This document shows, piece after piece, positions 7,443-15,308 of a DNA stretch of 44,254 bases. Position numbers and translations under genes: made by a program. The DNA is from a virus. The DNA lies in IMG/VR virus record IMGVR_UViG_3300032287_000776, positions 1-44,254 of that record; one strand, 5' to 3'. The notes below the pieces were generated by a model, which was given only the letters and a program-made list of their open reading frames with translations, was not told the origin of the DNA and searched no databases. Within the stretch, counting starts at the first letter, position 1. Each line of letters opens with the position of its first letter.

Positions 7443-9854
7443 TTATCCTGCTGTTACTGGTTTAGGTGGTGCAGCAATTTGACTTACTGCGTTAGTTTGT
7501 GAAGGGTTTGATGTTCCAACTGCCTCTCCCATTGCGGTAGCCTGTGCAGTCGATGGTCTACGTCCACCTCCTCCACCTCCACCACCTGCTGCTGCTGGAA
7601 ATAAATCACCTTCTGAAATTGGTGCTTGTCCTGCTGTGAGATGAGTAATTGCTTCAGAAACTGCCTTCTTGTACTCGGCAATCTGCTTCTTGTCTGCACC
7701 CTTCGCTTCAGCGTTCTGGACGTGACCGATAAAGTGCTGTACTGCCGATTGTAGGGGTTTAATCATCTCTGGAGGCATCGACCCTGCTGGAGCGTTAGCA
7801 ATGAGCGGGAATAGCTTCTCTATGATTGTCTGGATGTGAACAATATCGTTGTCCCGTGGAGAAACTGGAATGTCCTCACCTGAGATGATGCTCTGAAGTT
7901 CGATAATCTGCTGCCTCGTTGCCTCGATTGCCACTGCCTCAACCTGATCTTTAGGAAGGATGACTTGGTTAGCAATGGATTCACCCACTTTGCGTGACCA
8001 ATCCAACTTCATCAACTCGTCTTGGTTGATTTGTGGGTTACCCGTGTAGCGTTGAATCAGAAGATCAAGGATTGCCGCATCTTGACCCTCGGTTTGAGGT
8101 AAAAGTTCCTCTGCTGGTGAGAATGCCATTAAAAGTATGTCGCTAGGTGGCAAGTTGCGCTCCAACATGGACAAAACGCATGAAACTGCTTCTTCATCGA
8201 GGTGTCTAGGGATCTCAAATGGCACTAGGAACGATGGAATCTCGGATTGTGCCTGTTCAAACGCTTCTACAACCTCTTTTTTAGCCCACATTGCGTTAGG
8301 ATTCTGCAAACGAGCAAAATCAATCTGCGTTTTTAGCTCAGATGCGGCTTTAACGTGTTCTGGATGGCAAATTCCACGTTGCATACGTTCGACTGCCTTG
8401 GAATATTGTTTAACCCAACGCATTAAAATGCCTTCCCTAATCTGATTTTCCACGGCAGCAATGCGGTTAACCTCGGATGCGGTCTTATCGCCACCAGTGA
8501 TGTTCATAACACTGCTTGGCAGGAAAGTTCCCATCTGGATTTCAGCCAATCCAGACATGAATTGGTCGAGTTTAATGAAATCTTCCACGTCAGCGGGGAT
8601 TGCGGACTGAACAACGTCATATCCCTCTGCGACATAGGCAACGGGATGCATTACTTGAAGCGGAGGAATGCCTGTTTTAGCGGTTGGGCCTTTCTTAAGT
8701 AATAGCATCCCGCGCAGATACGAGTTATCGACAATGAGATTTCGAGCTTTGTCGATAGCAATGTGCGTGTTATACAAATCTCGTCCTGCGCCACGGGATG
8801 ACATCAACGCACCAGATCCAATCTCGATAGAGAATAAGGCGATTGTATCCGACATTCTGTTGTATCTATCCAATTGTGTACAGATTTCATCTCCTGACTT
8901 ATCGTCAAAAAGATAACGTGATATTTTTCCAGTTGGTTCCTTGATTAGCAATTCACCTAGTTCGACGTATTTTGCATCGTTTTCATAACTTGCTCCATAA
9001 GAACCCTCTCGCGTCCAGTCCTCATATCGGCGAGCATCATCATCAGAATCAAGCGTTCGTCCCGCTGGGGTTGCGTTGTTGATTGCCTTTACCAAGTTAT
9101 TGATGTGCCAACCTGCAAGTGCAGAGAGTCTTGGTTGCTCCAGCACTGGTAGCAATTCAGCAATCTGGTATCGACGCTTCCTAGCCCAAATCGGCGTTGA
9201 GTCCGCTTCCTGTGGGGTTTCGATGCTGAAGAACGTATAATCTTGGCGCAGGAACTCTGGTTTCCAGTCTCTCACGTCATCCCAGCACACCGCACAAAAG
9301 CCAAAGGTCGTATTCTCATGCGTTACTTGAGCCACTAGATCATCGTGACCCTTCCAACCCCGGATGCATTTCGTGATCTCTTCGCGAAAAATCTTTGTTT
9401 TGTTTTCTTCGCTTACTCCCTCCAACGGGAACTTGGAATATGTTAACGTAGGGGACTGCTCGATCACCTGTTTAAATGGTGGTTGTAAACGGCTAACCAT
9501 CGTAGACAAAAACCCAGTTGGGCGATTGCTGCGCCAATTCTGACCCATGCTTTCCAATTTTTTTGCACTATACGGAGGTTCATTGTTTAGCTTCTTCTGA
9601 ATCAATTGGTTCTTGCGGTTTCTCTCGACATTCTGTTGTTTCAACCTGCGATATGCAGAATGCGCTTGCTGGCAGTCTTTAAACGTCCGTTTAACTTGCA
9701 GTGTATCTGGATTTACAACGTCCCCAGTAGCGTTATCGTCAACAATCTCCAGTTCGGAAACACGTTGCTTGTCCGATGGTTTCATAATCCGCGCAGCTTT
9801 CGATGCGTAGACGTTGGTGACTTCTGCTGGAATTGGTTTGGTTGTATCTGCCAT
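7443..9854 (-). CDS. Portal protein
   Basis: This 803-residue protein lies downstream of the large terminase. It has portal-like features: a long alpha/beta body with a clip/stem-like stretch (FLPSSVMNITGGDKTASEVN then RIAAVENQIREGILMRWVKQ, about residues 456-495) and a helical C-terminus. The TASEVN motif preceding a long helix is typical of podoviral portals. The length resembles the large portals of P22- and N4-like phages rather than siphoviral ones. The C-terminus carries a polyglycine run of eight residues and a flexible Ser/Thr/Ala/Gln tail. In virions the portal forms a dodecameric ring at one capsid vertex, through which the terminase packages DNA. Confidence 0.85.
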   Translation of the reverse strand: MADTTKPIPAEVTNVYASKAARIMKPSDKQRVSELEIVDDNATGDVVNPDTLQVKRTFKDCQQAHSAYRRLKQQNVERNRKNQLIQKKLNNEPPYSAKKLESMGQNWRSNRPTGFLSTMVSRLQPPFKQVIEQSPTLTYSKFPLEGVSEENKTKIFREEITKCIRGWKGHDDLVAQVTHENTTFGFCAVCWDDVRDWKPEFLRQDYTFFSIETPQEADSTPIWARKRRYQIAELLPVLEQPRLSALAGWHINNLVKAINNATPAGRTLDSDDDARRYEDWTREGSYGASYENDAKYVELGELLIKEPTGKISRYLFDDKSGDEICTQLDRYNRMSDTIALFSIEIGSGALMSSRGAGRDLYNTHIAIDKARNLIVDNSYLRGMLLLKKGPTAKTGIPPLQVMHPVAYVAEGYDVVQSAIPADVEDFIKLDQFMSGLAEIQMGTFLPSSVMNITGGDKTASEVNRIAAVENQIREGILMRWVKQYSKAVERMQRGICHPEHVKAASELKTQIDFARLQNPNAMWAKKEVVEAFEQAQSEIPSFLVPFEIPRHLDEEAVSCVLSMLERNLPPSDILLMAFSPAEELLPQTEGQDAAILDLLIQRYTGNPQINQDELMKLDWSRKVGESIANQVILPKDQVEAVAIEATRQQIIELQSIISGEDIPVSPRDNDIVHIQTIIEKLFPLIANAPAGSMPPEMIKPLQSAVQHFIGHVQNAEAKGADKKQIAEYKKAVSEAITHLTAGQAPISEGDLFPAAAGGGGGGGGRRPSTAQATAMGEAVGTSNPSQTNAVSQIAAPPKPVTAG

Positions 9855-9855
9855 A

Positions 9856-10437
9856 TTATTTGAGATTTAGCCAGCAATCTACTGGCAAATTTTCTGACGG
9901 GGAAATGCTGTCTCTGGACATGAAAACTGCGGATTTATTATCGTGGCGTAACAACAAACAACCACCTAGTGCTTTGGAGGTTTTGGTTTCTTTCGCTTGT
10001 CTAATGCTGGCACTTAACCTATCCGTTGCCTTCACGCAAGCACCGCAACCGCTTTTCCATTGTGCATTTTGTTTGCAAGCAAGACAAATCTTTGCGCGTT
10101 GCTCTGCCAACTCACTGGATACAAGTGCTACTTCTTTTGAAGAATTGATAACATTTTTAGCCCAGATCGTAATGTCATTTAGCAACTCTGTCTTTTGACT
10201 AGGTGTATTAACAGATGTTACAACTACCATATCAACTCCGTGGCAGAAGTTAGGGTTCTTGCTACAGATGTACGAATTGACATCACCCTCAACGTCACCA
10301 ACTGGCAAATGGTTTTCGGCGCGAAAATTCGTGACAACCTCAAGAAGATTGTCATAGCTATGAGCAGTGAGTTTTGCATCACCATCGTAGTAATGCCAAC
10401 CCCCCGGTGGGATCATTCCAATTATCGGTTTTGCCAT
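9856..10437 (-). CDS. Cysteine-rich protein between terminase and portal
   Basis: This 193-residue protein starts MAKPIIGMIPPGGWHYYDGD. It has a conserved-looking N-terminal domain (SYDNLLEVVTNFRAENHLPV and two Cys/His around YICSKNPNFCHG), then a zinc-ribbon-like cluster CLACKQNAQWKSGCGAC, and a last cysteine near the C-terminus. The spacing C-x2-C...C-x2-C suggests zinc binding. The gene ends one base before the portal start, so it is co-expressed with packaging proteins. A role in packaging or head completion is possible, but no function is known to me. Confidence 0.75.
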   Translation of the reverse strand: MAKPIIGMIPPGGWHYYDGDAKLTAHSYDNLLEVVTNFRAENHLPVGDVEGDVNSYICSKNPNFCHGVDMVVVTSVNTPSQKTELLNDITIWAKNVINSSKEVALVSSELAEQRAKICLACKQNAQWKSGCGACVKATDRLSASIRQAKETKTSKALGGCLLLRHDNKSAVFMSRDSISPSENLPVDCWLNLK

Positions 10438-10500
10438 GAATTTTTGAGTTTTACGTCAATTTTTTAAGGTTTGCAAGCAAATTCTTACTTATTTATCAAA

Positions 10501-12363
10501 TTAATTGCTGAAATCAACGAATTCATAACTTTCAATTCCAGTATGTTTTTTCTGGAAAACAAACTTTTCTGGTTTCGGTTCGGTCATCGTAGCAACAACT
10601 CCACCCCGTTGACGCATGAGGTAGACCAGCAGGGACAGGGAATCGAGTGCGTCAGGACTATTTTGGCGAGTCCGTTTTACGAAGTCTCCCTTGCTCTCGA
10701 CTCTCACCAACCCCTGCCCCTGCTGCTTGTACCTGCGAGAAGTTGCTTGACGAACCAACTCCTCGGTACGGAAGCTCGGTGAGATTTTTAAATACTCAAA
10801 CTCTAGGTACTTTGCTAGTCCGAAAATTAGCTCAGTAACAACTCCAGAGTATAACTCATTTGCGCGTTGTGTATCATCTCCAAGAATATGGGTTTCGGAA
10901 CTAGCCCATGAATAATTGACTCCCATCACTTCGCTTCCGTACAAGGATCTCAACGCATCGTGGATTCCTGCTCCGTTTCCAGTTCGGTCAACACACAACC
11001 AATTCGCGCCGATTCTCATCTCCTTTGCGAAGCGGATAATCTCTGCGGTCTGCTCTAGTGTTGCCAATTTCGGAAACTGCATTTGCGAGTCTAATTGCAA
11101 ACACGTCTTTGGCTTTTTGAATTCTCTAAATTGTCCATCCCGTGGAGTCCAACCATCACAGAGTCCGTATCGCCCGAATGAGCAGACAACTTGATCTCGC
11201 CCCTCCAACGCCAAATCAAACGCTGCTAGAGGCACTACAGGCCCAATAAACCGCAAGCTACCCATTGCATTGTCCATCATTGCGGGCGTTATGATTGCCA
11301 TCGATATGCCTTCCTGCGGGAAGAATCCACGGGCCATCGTGTAGTATTCGGCAGTCCTACCCTTTGACTCGTATGCCATGTAACCCTCGTAGGATTGGAA
11401 GCCGGGGAACACAATCTCCTTCTCCAGTACATTCTCGCACCTAGCAGCGTCTAACCTCAAAACGTGCCATCCCTCCCTACTTTCCCATTCAAAGTCTTCC
11501 TCGCAGTCTACACTCTGCCAACCTCGTATTGGTTCACACCTTTTTCCGAATTCACTATTCCTGTCTTTCGGGTTCGATGCGCCAAAAATCTTGATGCGTC
11601 CCTTGGAATCCTTTGTGTCCGCAGCAGACAGGATGTTTTGCAGACCCTCCCACACCCCAGCGGGAACCTCTTCAGCTTCGTCAAGTACAACGTGTGTCCT
11701 ACTCATCTGACCCCATTTAGGATCTGGTTTTTGCCTTGGACTTGGATGGAACCCACGGAGCGTTCCAGTTCCACTATCACCTTTCGGTACGGCAACCAAG
11801 TGGATCCCGTTCTTGTCATCGTCATTGGCTTGAATCGACTTCACTAAGTCTTCGCTACCTTCGTACTCTGGTCTAACCAATGCAGTCCTGTAGAAGTTTT
11901 TGATTGCAGCGAATACGTTTCTCTGCGCGTGTGCCTCGGTCAACGAAACAACTTTGATACAAGTGTACTCTGGATCTCGCATCCAATCCAATAAAAACCA
12001 CGCAGCAGCATTAAACGTCTTGCCCATCGCTCCTGCGCCTTGAACTAGCAACTTATCATGCTCAAATAAGCATCTCCATGTATCCGCTGCGCTTTGTGGC
12101 CTCCAGTCATAAACCCCTGCACCCCACAAAATCGTTGCTGCTGCTTCAAACTGATCATGCTTGAGCAGATGTTGAACGAAGTTTAACACAGTCTGCCTAG
12201 CCACCTTTTCGTCCAGTGTAACCAACTTTTTCTGAGAATCCGTAAGATTTGTCAGTATAAACTGAGCGGCATAGATGATTCCATTGATATCATCCTTTTC
12301 TGCCTCAACTCGCACCTTTGTGGCAATGTTAATTGCCTGTAAAACTGACGCGGGTTTATTCAT
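10501..12363 (-). CDS. terL: Terminase large subunit (DNA packaging ATPase and nuclease)
   Basis: This 620-residue protein has both catalytic halves. The ATPase half has a Walker A, GAGAMGKT (109-116), a Walker B with catalytic acid, VVLDEAEE (225-232), and a coupling motif, IFGASNP (259-265). The nuclease half has the three acidic sites expected of an RNase H-like fold: AAFDLALEG (D383), WLCVDRTGNGAG (D459) and SPDALDSL (D571/D574). It docks on the portal, pumps DNA into the procapsid and cuts concatemers. It starts inside the last codons of the upstream 84-aa gene. The small subunit lies about 6 kb upstream, with nucleotide and sugar genes between. Confidence 0.95.
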   Translation of the reverse strand: MNKPASVLQAINIATKVRVEAEKDDINGIIYAAQFILTNLTDSQKKLVTLDEKVARQTVLNFVQHLLKHDQFEAAATILWGAGVYDWRPQSAADTWRCLFEHDKLLVQGAGAMGKTFNAAAWFLLDWMRDPEYTCIKVVSLTEAHAQRNVFAAIKNFYRTALVRPEYEGSEDLVKSIQANDDDKNGIHLVAVPKGDSGTGTLRGFHPSPRQKPDPKWGQMSRTHVVLDEAEEVPAGVWEGLQNILSAADTKDSKGRIKIFGASNPKDRNSEFGKRCEPIRGWQSVDCEEDFEWESREGWHVLRLDAARCENVLEKEIVFPGFQSYEGYMAYESKGRTAEYYTMARGFFPQEGISMAIITPAMMDNAMGSLRFIGPVVPLAAFDLALEGRDQVVCSFGRYGLCDGWTPRDGQFREFKKPKTCLQLDSQMQFPKLATLEQTAEIIRFAKEMRIGANWLCVDRTGNGAGIHDALRSLYGSEVMGVNYSWASSETHILGDDTQRANELYSGVVTELIFGLAKYLEFEYLKISPSFRTEELVRQATSRRYKQQGQGLVRVESKGDFVKRTRQNSPDALDSLSLLVYLMRQRGGVVATMTEPKPEKFVFQKKHTGIESYEFVDFSN

Positions 12364-12610
12364 TCACTTTCCAGCCATACATTAGATTAAACCAAGCAAA
12401 CTCCTTCTCTCCAGCTTTCTTGCTGCTTCTGAATACTTTTGCAAATCTATTCACAAACCACTCTTTATATTTCTCAAACTCTTCATTGCTCCAACTTTTT
12501 TTGGAATACCAATTCTCTTGGTGGGTGAATTCTTTGTCGAACCCTTCAAACCCAACTCGCTTGAACATCTCGTCCAATGCTTCCATCATAAATGTATCTA
12601 CTTTGCTCAT
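12356..12610 (-). CDS. Small acidic/aromatic hypothetical protein upstream of terL
   Basis: This 84-residue protein contains MMEALDEMFKRVGFEGFDKE, ENWYSKKSWSNEEFEKYKEW and a C-terminal FAWFNLMYGWKVNE. It is rich in Trp, Phe, Lys and Glu and predicted helical. It resembles short uncharacterised phage proteins often found near terminase genes, but I cannot name a family. It overlaps the terL start by 8 bases, indicating translational coupling. Confidence 0.7.
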   Translation of the reverse strand: MSKVDTFMMEALDEMFKRVGFEGFDKEFTHQENWYSKKSWSNEEFEKYKEWFVNRFAKVFRSSKKAGEKEFAWFNLMYGWKVNE

Positions 12611-12614
12611 AATA

Positions 12615-12854
12615 TTAATCCCAGTATAGTTGTGTTCCTGTTAGTTTTCCGCTCATCATTCTCTCCAAGACTGGCTCAACATCCCACGGGTACAATCCTC
12701 CTTCATGGCAAGTTTGCATTCCAAAGTACTCGCTAAACTTGTCTCTGTCTATTCCGTTGTTTTTCAATGCTTTATCTAGCACATCGAACTCAATATGCTC
12801 AATCGGGTTATCCGTTATAACGATCCCAAGTTGCTCAATTCTATTGTATTTCAT
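12615..12854 (-). CDS. Small conserved phage protein, GLYPWDVEPVL motif
   Basis: This 79-residue protein contains FSEYFGMQTCHEGGLYPWDV followed by EPVLERMMSGKLTGTQLYWD. The conserved-looking C-terminal half is reminiscent of other small phage proteins of unknown function, with one Cys and one His adjacent (TCHEGG). It belongs to the chain of very short genes between dCMP deaminase and terL and ends four bases before the next gene. No activity can be proposed. Confidence 0.7.
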   Translation of the reverse strand: MKYNRIEQLGIVITDNPIEHIEFDVLDKALKNNGIDRDKFSEYFGMQTCHEGGLYPWDVEPVLERMMSGKLTGTQLYWD

Positions 12855-12862
12855 TCCTCGTC

Positions 12863-13033
12863 CTACTCATCTTCCTCGTCCTCGTAACTCATCGAATTCT
12901 CAATCAACTCATGGATCTTGACCTGCAAAATCCCAACCATGCTTGCCAATGGCAAATCAAACTCGGCAATGTATGTATCAACCAATTTATCAATTTTGTT
13001 TTGTAGTTCCGTTATCTGGGCTGAGTCTTTCAT
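12863..13033 (-). CDS. 56-aa acidic helical protein
   Basis: The frame runs from ATG 13033, directly preceded by a strong GGAGG Shine-Dalgarno, to TAG at 12863. The protein (MKDSAQITELQNKIDKLVDT start) is one amphipathic helix followed by FDLPLASMVGILQVKIHELI and an acidic YEDEEDE tail. It overlaps the upstream gene by 44 bases in another frame. The strong ribosome site and helical content support a real gene; function is unknown. Confidence 0.65.
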   Translation of the reverse strand: MKDSAQITELQNKIDKLVDTYIAEFDLPLASMVGILQVKIHELIENSMSYEDEEDE

Positions 13034-13181
13034 GTTCCTCCTTTAGTTGGTGAATTTTACCTTCTTTGTTCCAAACTCTCACGTTTCCTAACTCTTCAAA
13101 TTGTTCTGACCACTCCTCTTTGGAGATGCGTCCGCACATATAGTCCTCGTTGGATTTCCGCTGCGCCTCTTGTCTTGTCAT
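12990..13181 (-). CDS. 63-aa charged protein, ATGA-coupled to zinc ribbon gene
   Basis: The start at 13181 overlaps the stop of the upstream zinc-ribbon gene as ATGA. The protein begins MTRQEAQRKSNEDYMCGRIS and is charged and helical (KEEWSEQFEELGNVRVWNKE). A longer in-frame version starting further upstream would merely read through the zinc-ribbon gene in the wrong frame and is not favoured. Its 3' end overlaps the next gene. Function is unknown. Confidence 0.6.
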   Translation of the reverse strand: MTRQEAQRKSNEDYMCGRISKEEWSEQFEELGNVRVWNKEGKIHQLKEEHERLSPDNGTTKQN

Positions 13182-13423
13182 GTCCAATGATCTAGCGGAC
13201 AACGCTCCGTGTCCATAACTACTTTTATCTCCATATTGCATCCGCAAACACCGCACTTTCCCGCACCACTGAATGCCGTTGGATCGTAATGCACACACTG
13301 GTTGCAAATAAGTAATCTCTCCTCGATCTGCTCCTTGTTGCGTATTGGCATACCTGCACGGACGAATGCCGCTGCGCTCTTCACAAAGCTAATCGCCTTC
13401 TGCGCTATGTTTGGCTCAATCAT
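13178..13423 (-). CDS. Small zinc-ribbon protein (four-cysteine phage type)
   Basis: This 81-residue protein has an N-terminal helix and the cluster C-x2-C (ICNQCVHYDP), then C-x2-C-x-C (GKCGVCGCNMEIK), and a last ERCPLDHW motif. This C-terminal pattern (paired CxxC knuckles, a downstream Lys/Met stretch and CP...W) is a common small phage/plasmid zinc-ribbon type, presumably binding zinc; partners are unknown. It is coupled by 4-nt overlaps to genes on both sides, within the late nucleotide-metabolism cluster. Confidence 0.75.
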   Translation of the reverse strand: MIEPNIAQKAISFVKSAAAFVRAGMPIRNKEQIEERLLICNQCVHYDPTAFSGAGKCGVCGCNMEIKVVMDTERCPLDHWT

Positions 13424-13641
13424 TTCATTCCAAAGATACTCTTCAATGCATCCACACCAGCACTAGTGCTATGGTATGATCTTGGTTCGTCTTGCGCTTC
13501 CTCTTCCCCGTCATACATTGCAACATCCCATGTTGTATCGAATAGCTTGCGAAGTCCTTTCGCAGACATGGTTACGTTTCCACGTCCGTTGAACGATGGG
13601 TTTTTATTGCTGTACACTTTCCAGAGTTCTTCTTTTGTCAT
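13420..13641 (-). CDS. Small phage protein (MTKEELWKVY type)
   Basis: This 73-residue protein (MTKEELWKVYSNKNPSFNGR, then GLRKLFDTTWDVA) resembles a very common family of short, uncharacterised phage proteins whose N-terminus reads about TKEELWxxYxxKNPSF. The C-terminus (SAGVDALKSIFGMK) could be an amphipathic helix. It is coupled to the dCMP deaminase upstream and the zinc ribbon downstream by ATGA overlaps. No enzyme motif is visible. Confidence 0.75.
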   Translation of the reverse strand: MTKEELWKVYSNKNPSFNGRGNVTMSAKGLRKLFDTTWDVAMYDGEEEAQDEPRSYHSTSAGVDALKSIFGMK

Positions 13642-14027
13642 ACGTTTATCAAAGCAATGTTGAATTGCGCTGCAAGCATGGTGGTCGATTCGTCAGTTGG
13701 GTAAGTCTCACGATAGACTATCCGCTTGATGCCATATGATGCAAGCGATTTCAAGCAGTTGTTACATGGCAATGTTGTTGATGCCAACAGATAGCACTCC
13801 AATGGTTTAACATGGCGCAATGCGTTCTGCTCTGCATGGACAACGTAATTCCTACGCTTTTCCCTGCAACTCCAATCCTCCTCCATGTGCGGTGGAAATC
13901 CGTTGTATCCACAGGCAGCAACAGTGTTGTCATGCCTCAACAACACAGCACCAACCTGCCTCCAAGGGTCTTTGCTCTTCTTGGCTACCACTTCCGCTAT
14001 CGACAATGCGTATTCGTCCCAGTTCAT
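13638..14027 (-). CDS. Deoxycytidylate (dCMP) deaminase family protein
   Basis: This 129-residue zinc-dependent deaminase fold has HAE (64-66) for the zinc ligand and proton shuttle, and PCNNC (87-91) for the two cysteine ligands. The upstream GYNGFPPHMEEDW and REKRRNYVVHAEQNAL segments are characteristic of dCMP deaminases. It would convert dCMP to dUMP for dTMP supply. It is somewhat shorter than cellular dCMP deaminases, and a separate allosteric (dCTP) zinc site is not apparent. It belongs with the nearby MazG gene to a nucleotide-pool module. Confidence 0.88.
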   Translation of the reverse strand: MNWDEYALSIAEVVAKKSKDPWRQVGAVLLRHDNTVAACGYNGFPPHMEEDWSCREKRRNYVVHAEQNALRHVKPLECYLLASTTLPCNNCLKSLASYGIKRIVYRETYPTDESTTMLAAQFNIALINV

Positions 14028-14200
14028 GCTTTATTTATTTCTCCCATATGATCTTCCAACCAGTAGACTGCCTGTCCAGAATCTCTAACCTCGTCTGGAA
14101 AGATACACTCGTCCGATATGATTCCGTTCAGTTGCAATGCGTTCATTACCTTGGTTGCGTTAAGTCTCTTATATTCAATGTAGTGTTCCAGAGTGTTCAT
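14024..14200 (-). CDS. 58-aa hypothetical protein coupled to dCMP deaminase
   Basis: The frame from ATG 14200 to TGA 14024 overlaps both neighbours by four bases (ATGA). The protein begins MNTLEHYIEYKRLNATKVMN, has ALQLNGIISDECIFPDEVRD and ends HMGEINKA. One cysteine; predicted helix followed by a short strand. The double coupling and good ORF integrity support translation. Function is unknown. Confidence 0.65.
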   Translation of the reverse strand: MNTLEHYIEYKRLNATKVMNALQLNGIISDECIFPDEVRDSGQAVYWLEDHMGEINKA

Positions 14201-14277
14201 TCGTCACCCTTCAGGCCATCGTACACAACATACAATATAATGACTGCTAACACGATATAGCCTATGATATATCCCAT
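14197..14277 (-). CDS. 26-aa single-pass membrane microprotein
   Basis: ATG 14277 is preceded by AAGGTG seven bases upstream and the stop overlaps the next ATG (ATGA). The peptide is one transmembrane segment (MGYIIGYIVLAVIILYVVYD) followed by GLKGDE; a GTG start nine bases upstream would add VSY. A hydrophobic helix with a charged C-terminus is typical of phage membrane microproteins, such as small holin-like or membrane-anchoring peptides. No further assignment can be made. Confidence 0.5.
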   Translation of the reverse strand: MGYIIGYIVLAVIILYVVYDGLKGDE

Positions 14278-14287
14278 ATATGACACC

Positions 14288-14752
14288 TTATTGGCAGGAC
14301 TCGCACTCTGGATCTTCGATGCGGCAAGTGCGCTCCACCTTCACTCCGTCCAGATCATCGTCATCCTTCAACACAACTGGTTCTTCGATCACATCCAGCT
14401 TGTCTGCCCGTGCAATTGCTGCTGCGTTGCTATACTGGTGTTGAGGATACCTCTTCGATAGCTTCGCAACATTTGCTTCCATGCACTCCTCAATAGTCAA
14501 GCCTAACTCGTTCAACAGACCAGTCAGGTAGAACAGGATGTCTCCTGCTTCTTCAATCACGTTGTTGATGTCTAGTTGCTTCTGATAGATAGCGTGTTTC
14601 TTGATTGCGTCAAGCAACTCACCCGCTTCGCCGCTGACCCCCACTGCCATGTGGAGAATGGATGCCTGAAGTGGCGTTAGCTGGACGAGGATATCATGCC
14701 CCGGCTTAACGATGGATTGAACGAACTGCTCGTATGGTGTAGTTAATTTCAT
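14288..14752 (-). CDS. MazG-like nucleotide pyrophosphohydrolase
   Basis: This 154-residue protein has the all-alpha NTP-PPase signature: GVSGEAGELLDAI (E42, E45) followed by NVIEEAGDILFYL (E67/E68, D71), giving the E-x2-E...E-x2-D magnesium site. Members hydrolyse (d)NTPs or, in phages, may lower (p)ppGpp or modify nucleotide pools. The C-terminal 40 residues are an acidic extension ending with CRIEDPECESCQ, which has three cysteines and no obvious counterpart in the core family. It overlaps the upstream methyltransferase by ATGA. Confidence 0.85.
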   Translation of the reverse strand: MKLTTPYEQFVQSIVKPGHDILVQLTPLQASILHMAVGVSGEAGELLDAIKKHAIYQKQLDINNVIEEAGDILFYLTGLLNELGLTIEECMEANVAKLSKRYPQHQYSNAAAIARADKLDVIEEPVVLKDDDDLDGVKVERTCRIEDPECESCQ

Positions 14753-15303
14753 TTTGTGTATATATTAAAGTATGCCAATCCGAAACAACCTGCCTCAGCT
14801 AGGTGGACTAACCTTCCCTCACGTCCTATAGCCTCGTCAAGCATCTTTTTCGTTATCATCTGAGGGTGACCTTCATGTGGCTCGATATCAACCCATTCAA
14901 AGATGCGAAGAACCTTTGCCGCTCGTAGTGCGTTGGCAATGATTAGTGCAGGGTCATCTGTATGCTGCAAGCAATTGTAAATCCAACACTCATCGAACCC
15001 CTCTTCTACCACGTCTTCACCTCGCATCACCAGACACTCAACACCATGCTCATGGTAGCGAGCGTAAGTCCACTGCGGATACTGGAGCGGATCCACTACC
15101 AATGCCCTGCCCAGTCCCTTTGCCTTTAACAGCATGGACGTTGGGCCACCCCCAATGTCCAGCACTGACTTGCCTGACAAGCTGAACCCGTAGCCAACCT
15201 GATGCAGTCCCATGAATCTGCCATAGACGTAATGCTTCTGGTCTTCATCGAACGTGTTGCAGCAGTCTCCCCAGTAATTTGCTTCAAATGTGTAGTCACT
15301 CAT
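14749..15303 (-). CDS. SAM-dependent methyltransferase-like protein
   Basis: This 184-residue class I methyltransferase-like fold has motif I VLDIGGGPTSMLL (about 47-59), an acidic motif II region (ALVVDPLQYP) and a motif IV-like ECWIYNCLQHTDDP. The C-terminal part is beta-rich (IFEWVDIEPHEGHPQM). The substrate is unknown; the N-terminus (YWGDCCNTFDEDQKHYVYGR) is reminiscent of sugar or small-molecule methyltransferases. It sits with glycosyltransferases and a second methyltransferase, suggesting decoration of a glycan. It is coupled to MazG. Confidence 0.75.
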   Translation of the reverse strand: MSDYTFEANYWGDCCNTFDEDQKHYVYGRFMGLHQVGYGFSLSGKSVLDIGGGPTSMLLKAKGLGRALVVDPLQYPQWTYARYHEHGVECLVMRGEDVVEEGFDECWIYNCLQHTDDPALIIANALRAAKVLRIFEWVDIEPHEGHPQMITKKMLDEAIGREGRLVHLAEAGCFGLAYFNIYTK

Positions 15304-15308
15304 ATTGT

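Noticed and set aside
7560-7600. GC-rich run in the portal gene as a structured or phase-variable tract
   Set aside because: It encodes a polyglycine linker using mixed Gly codons, not a homopolymer that would slip easily.
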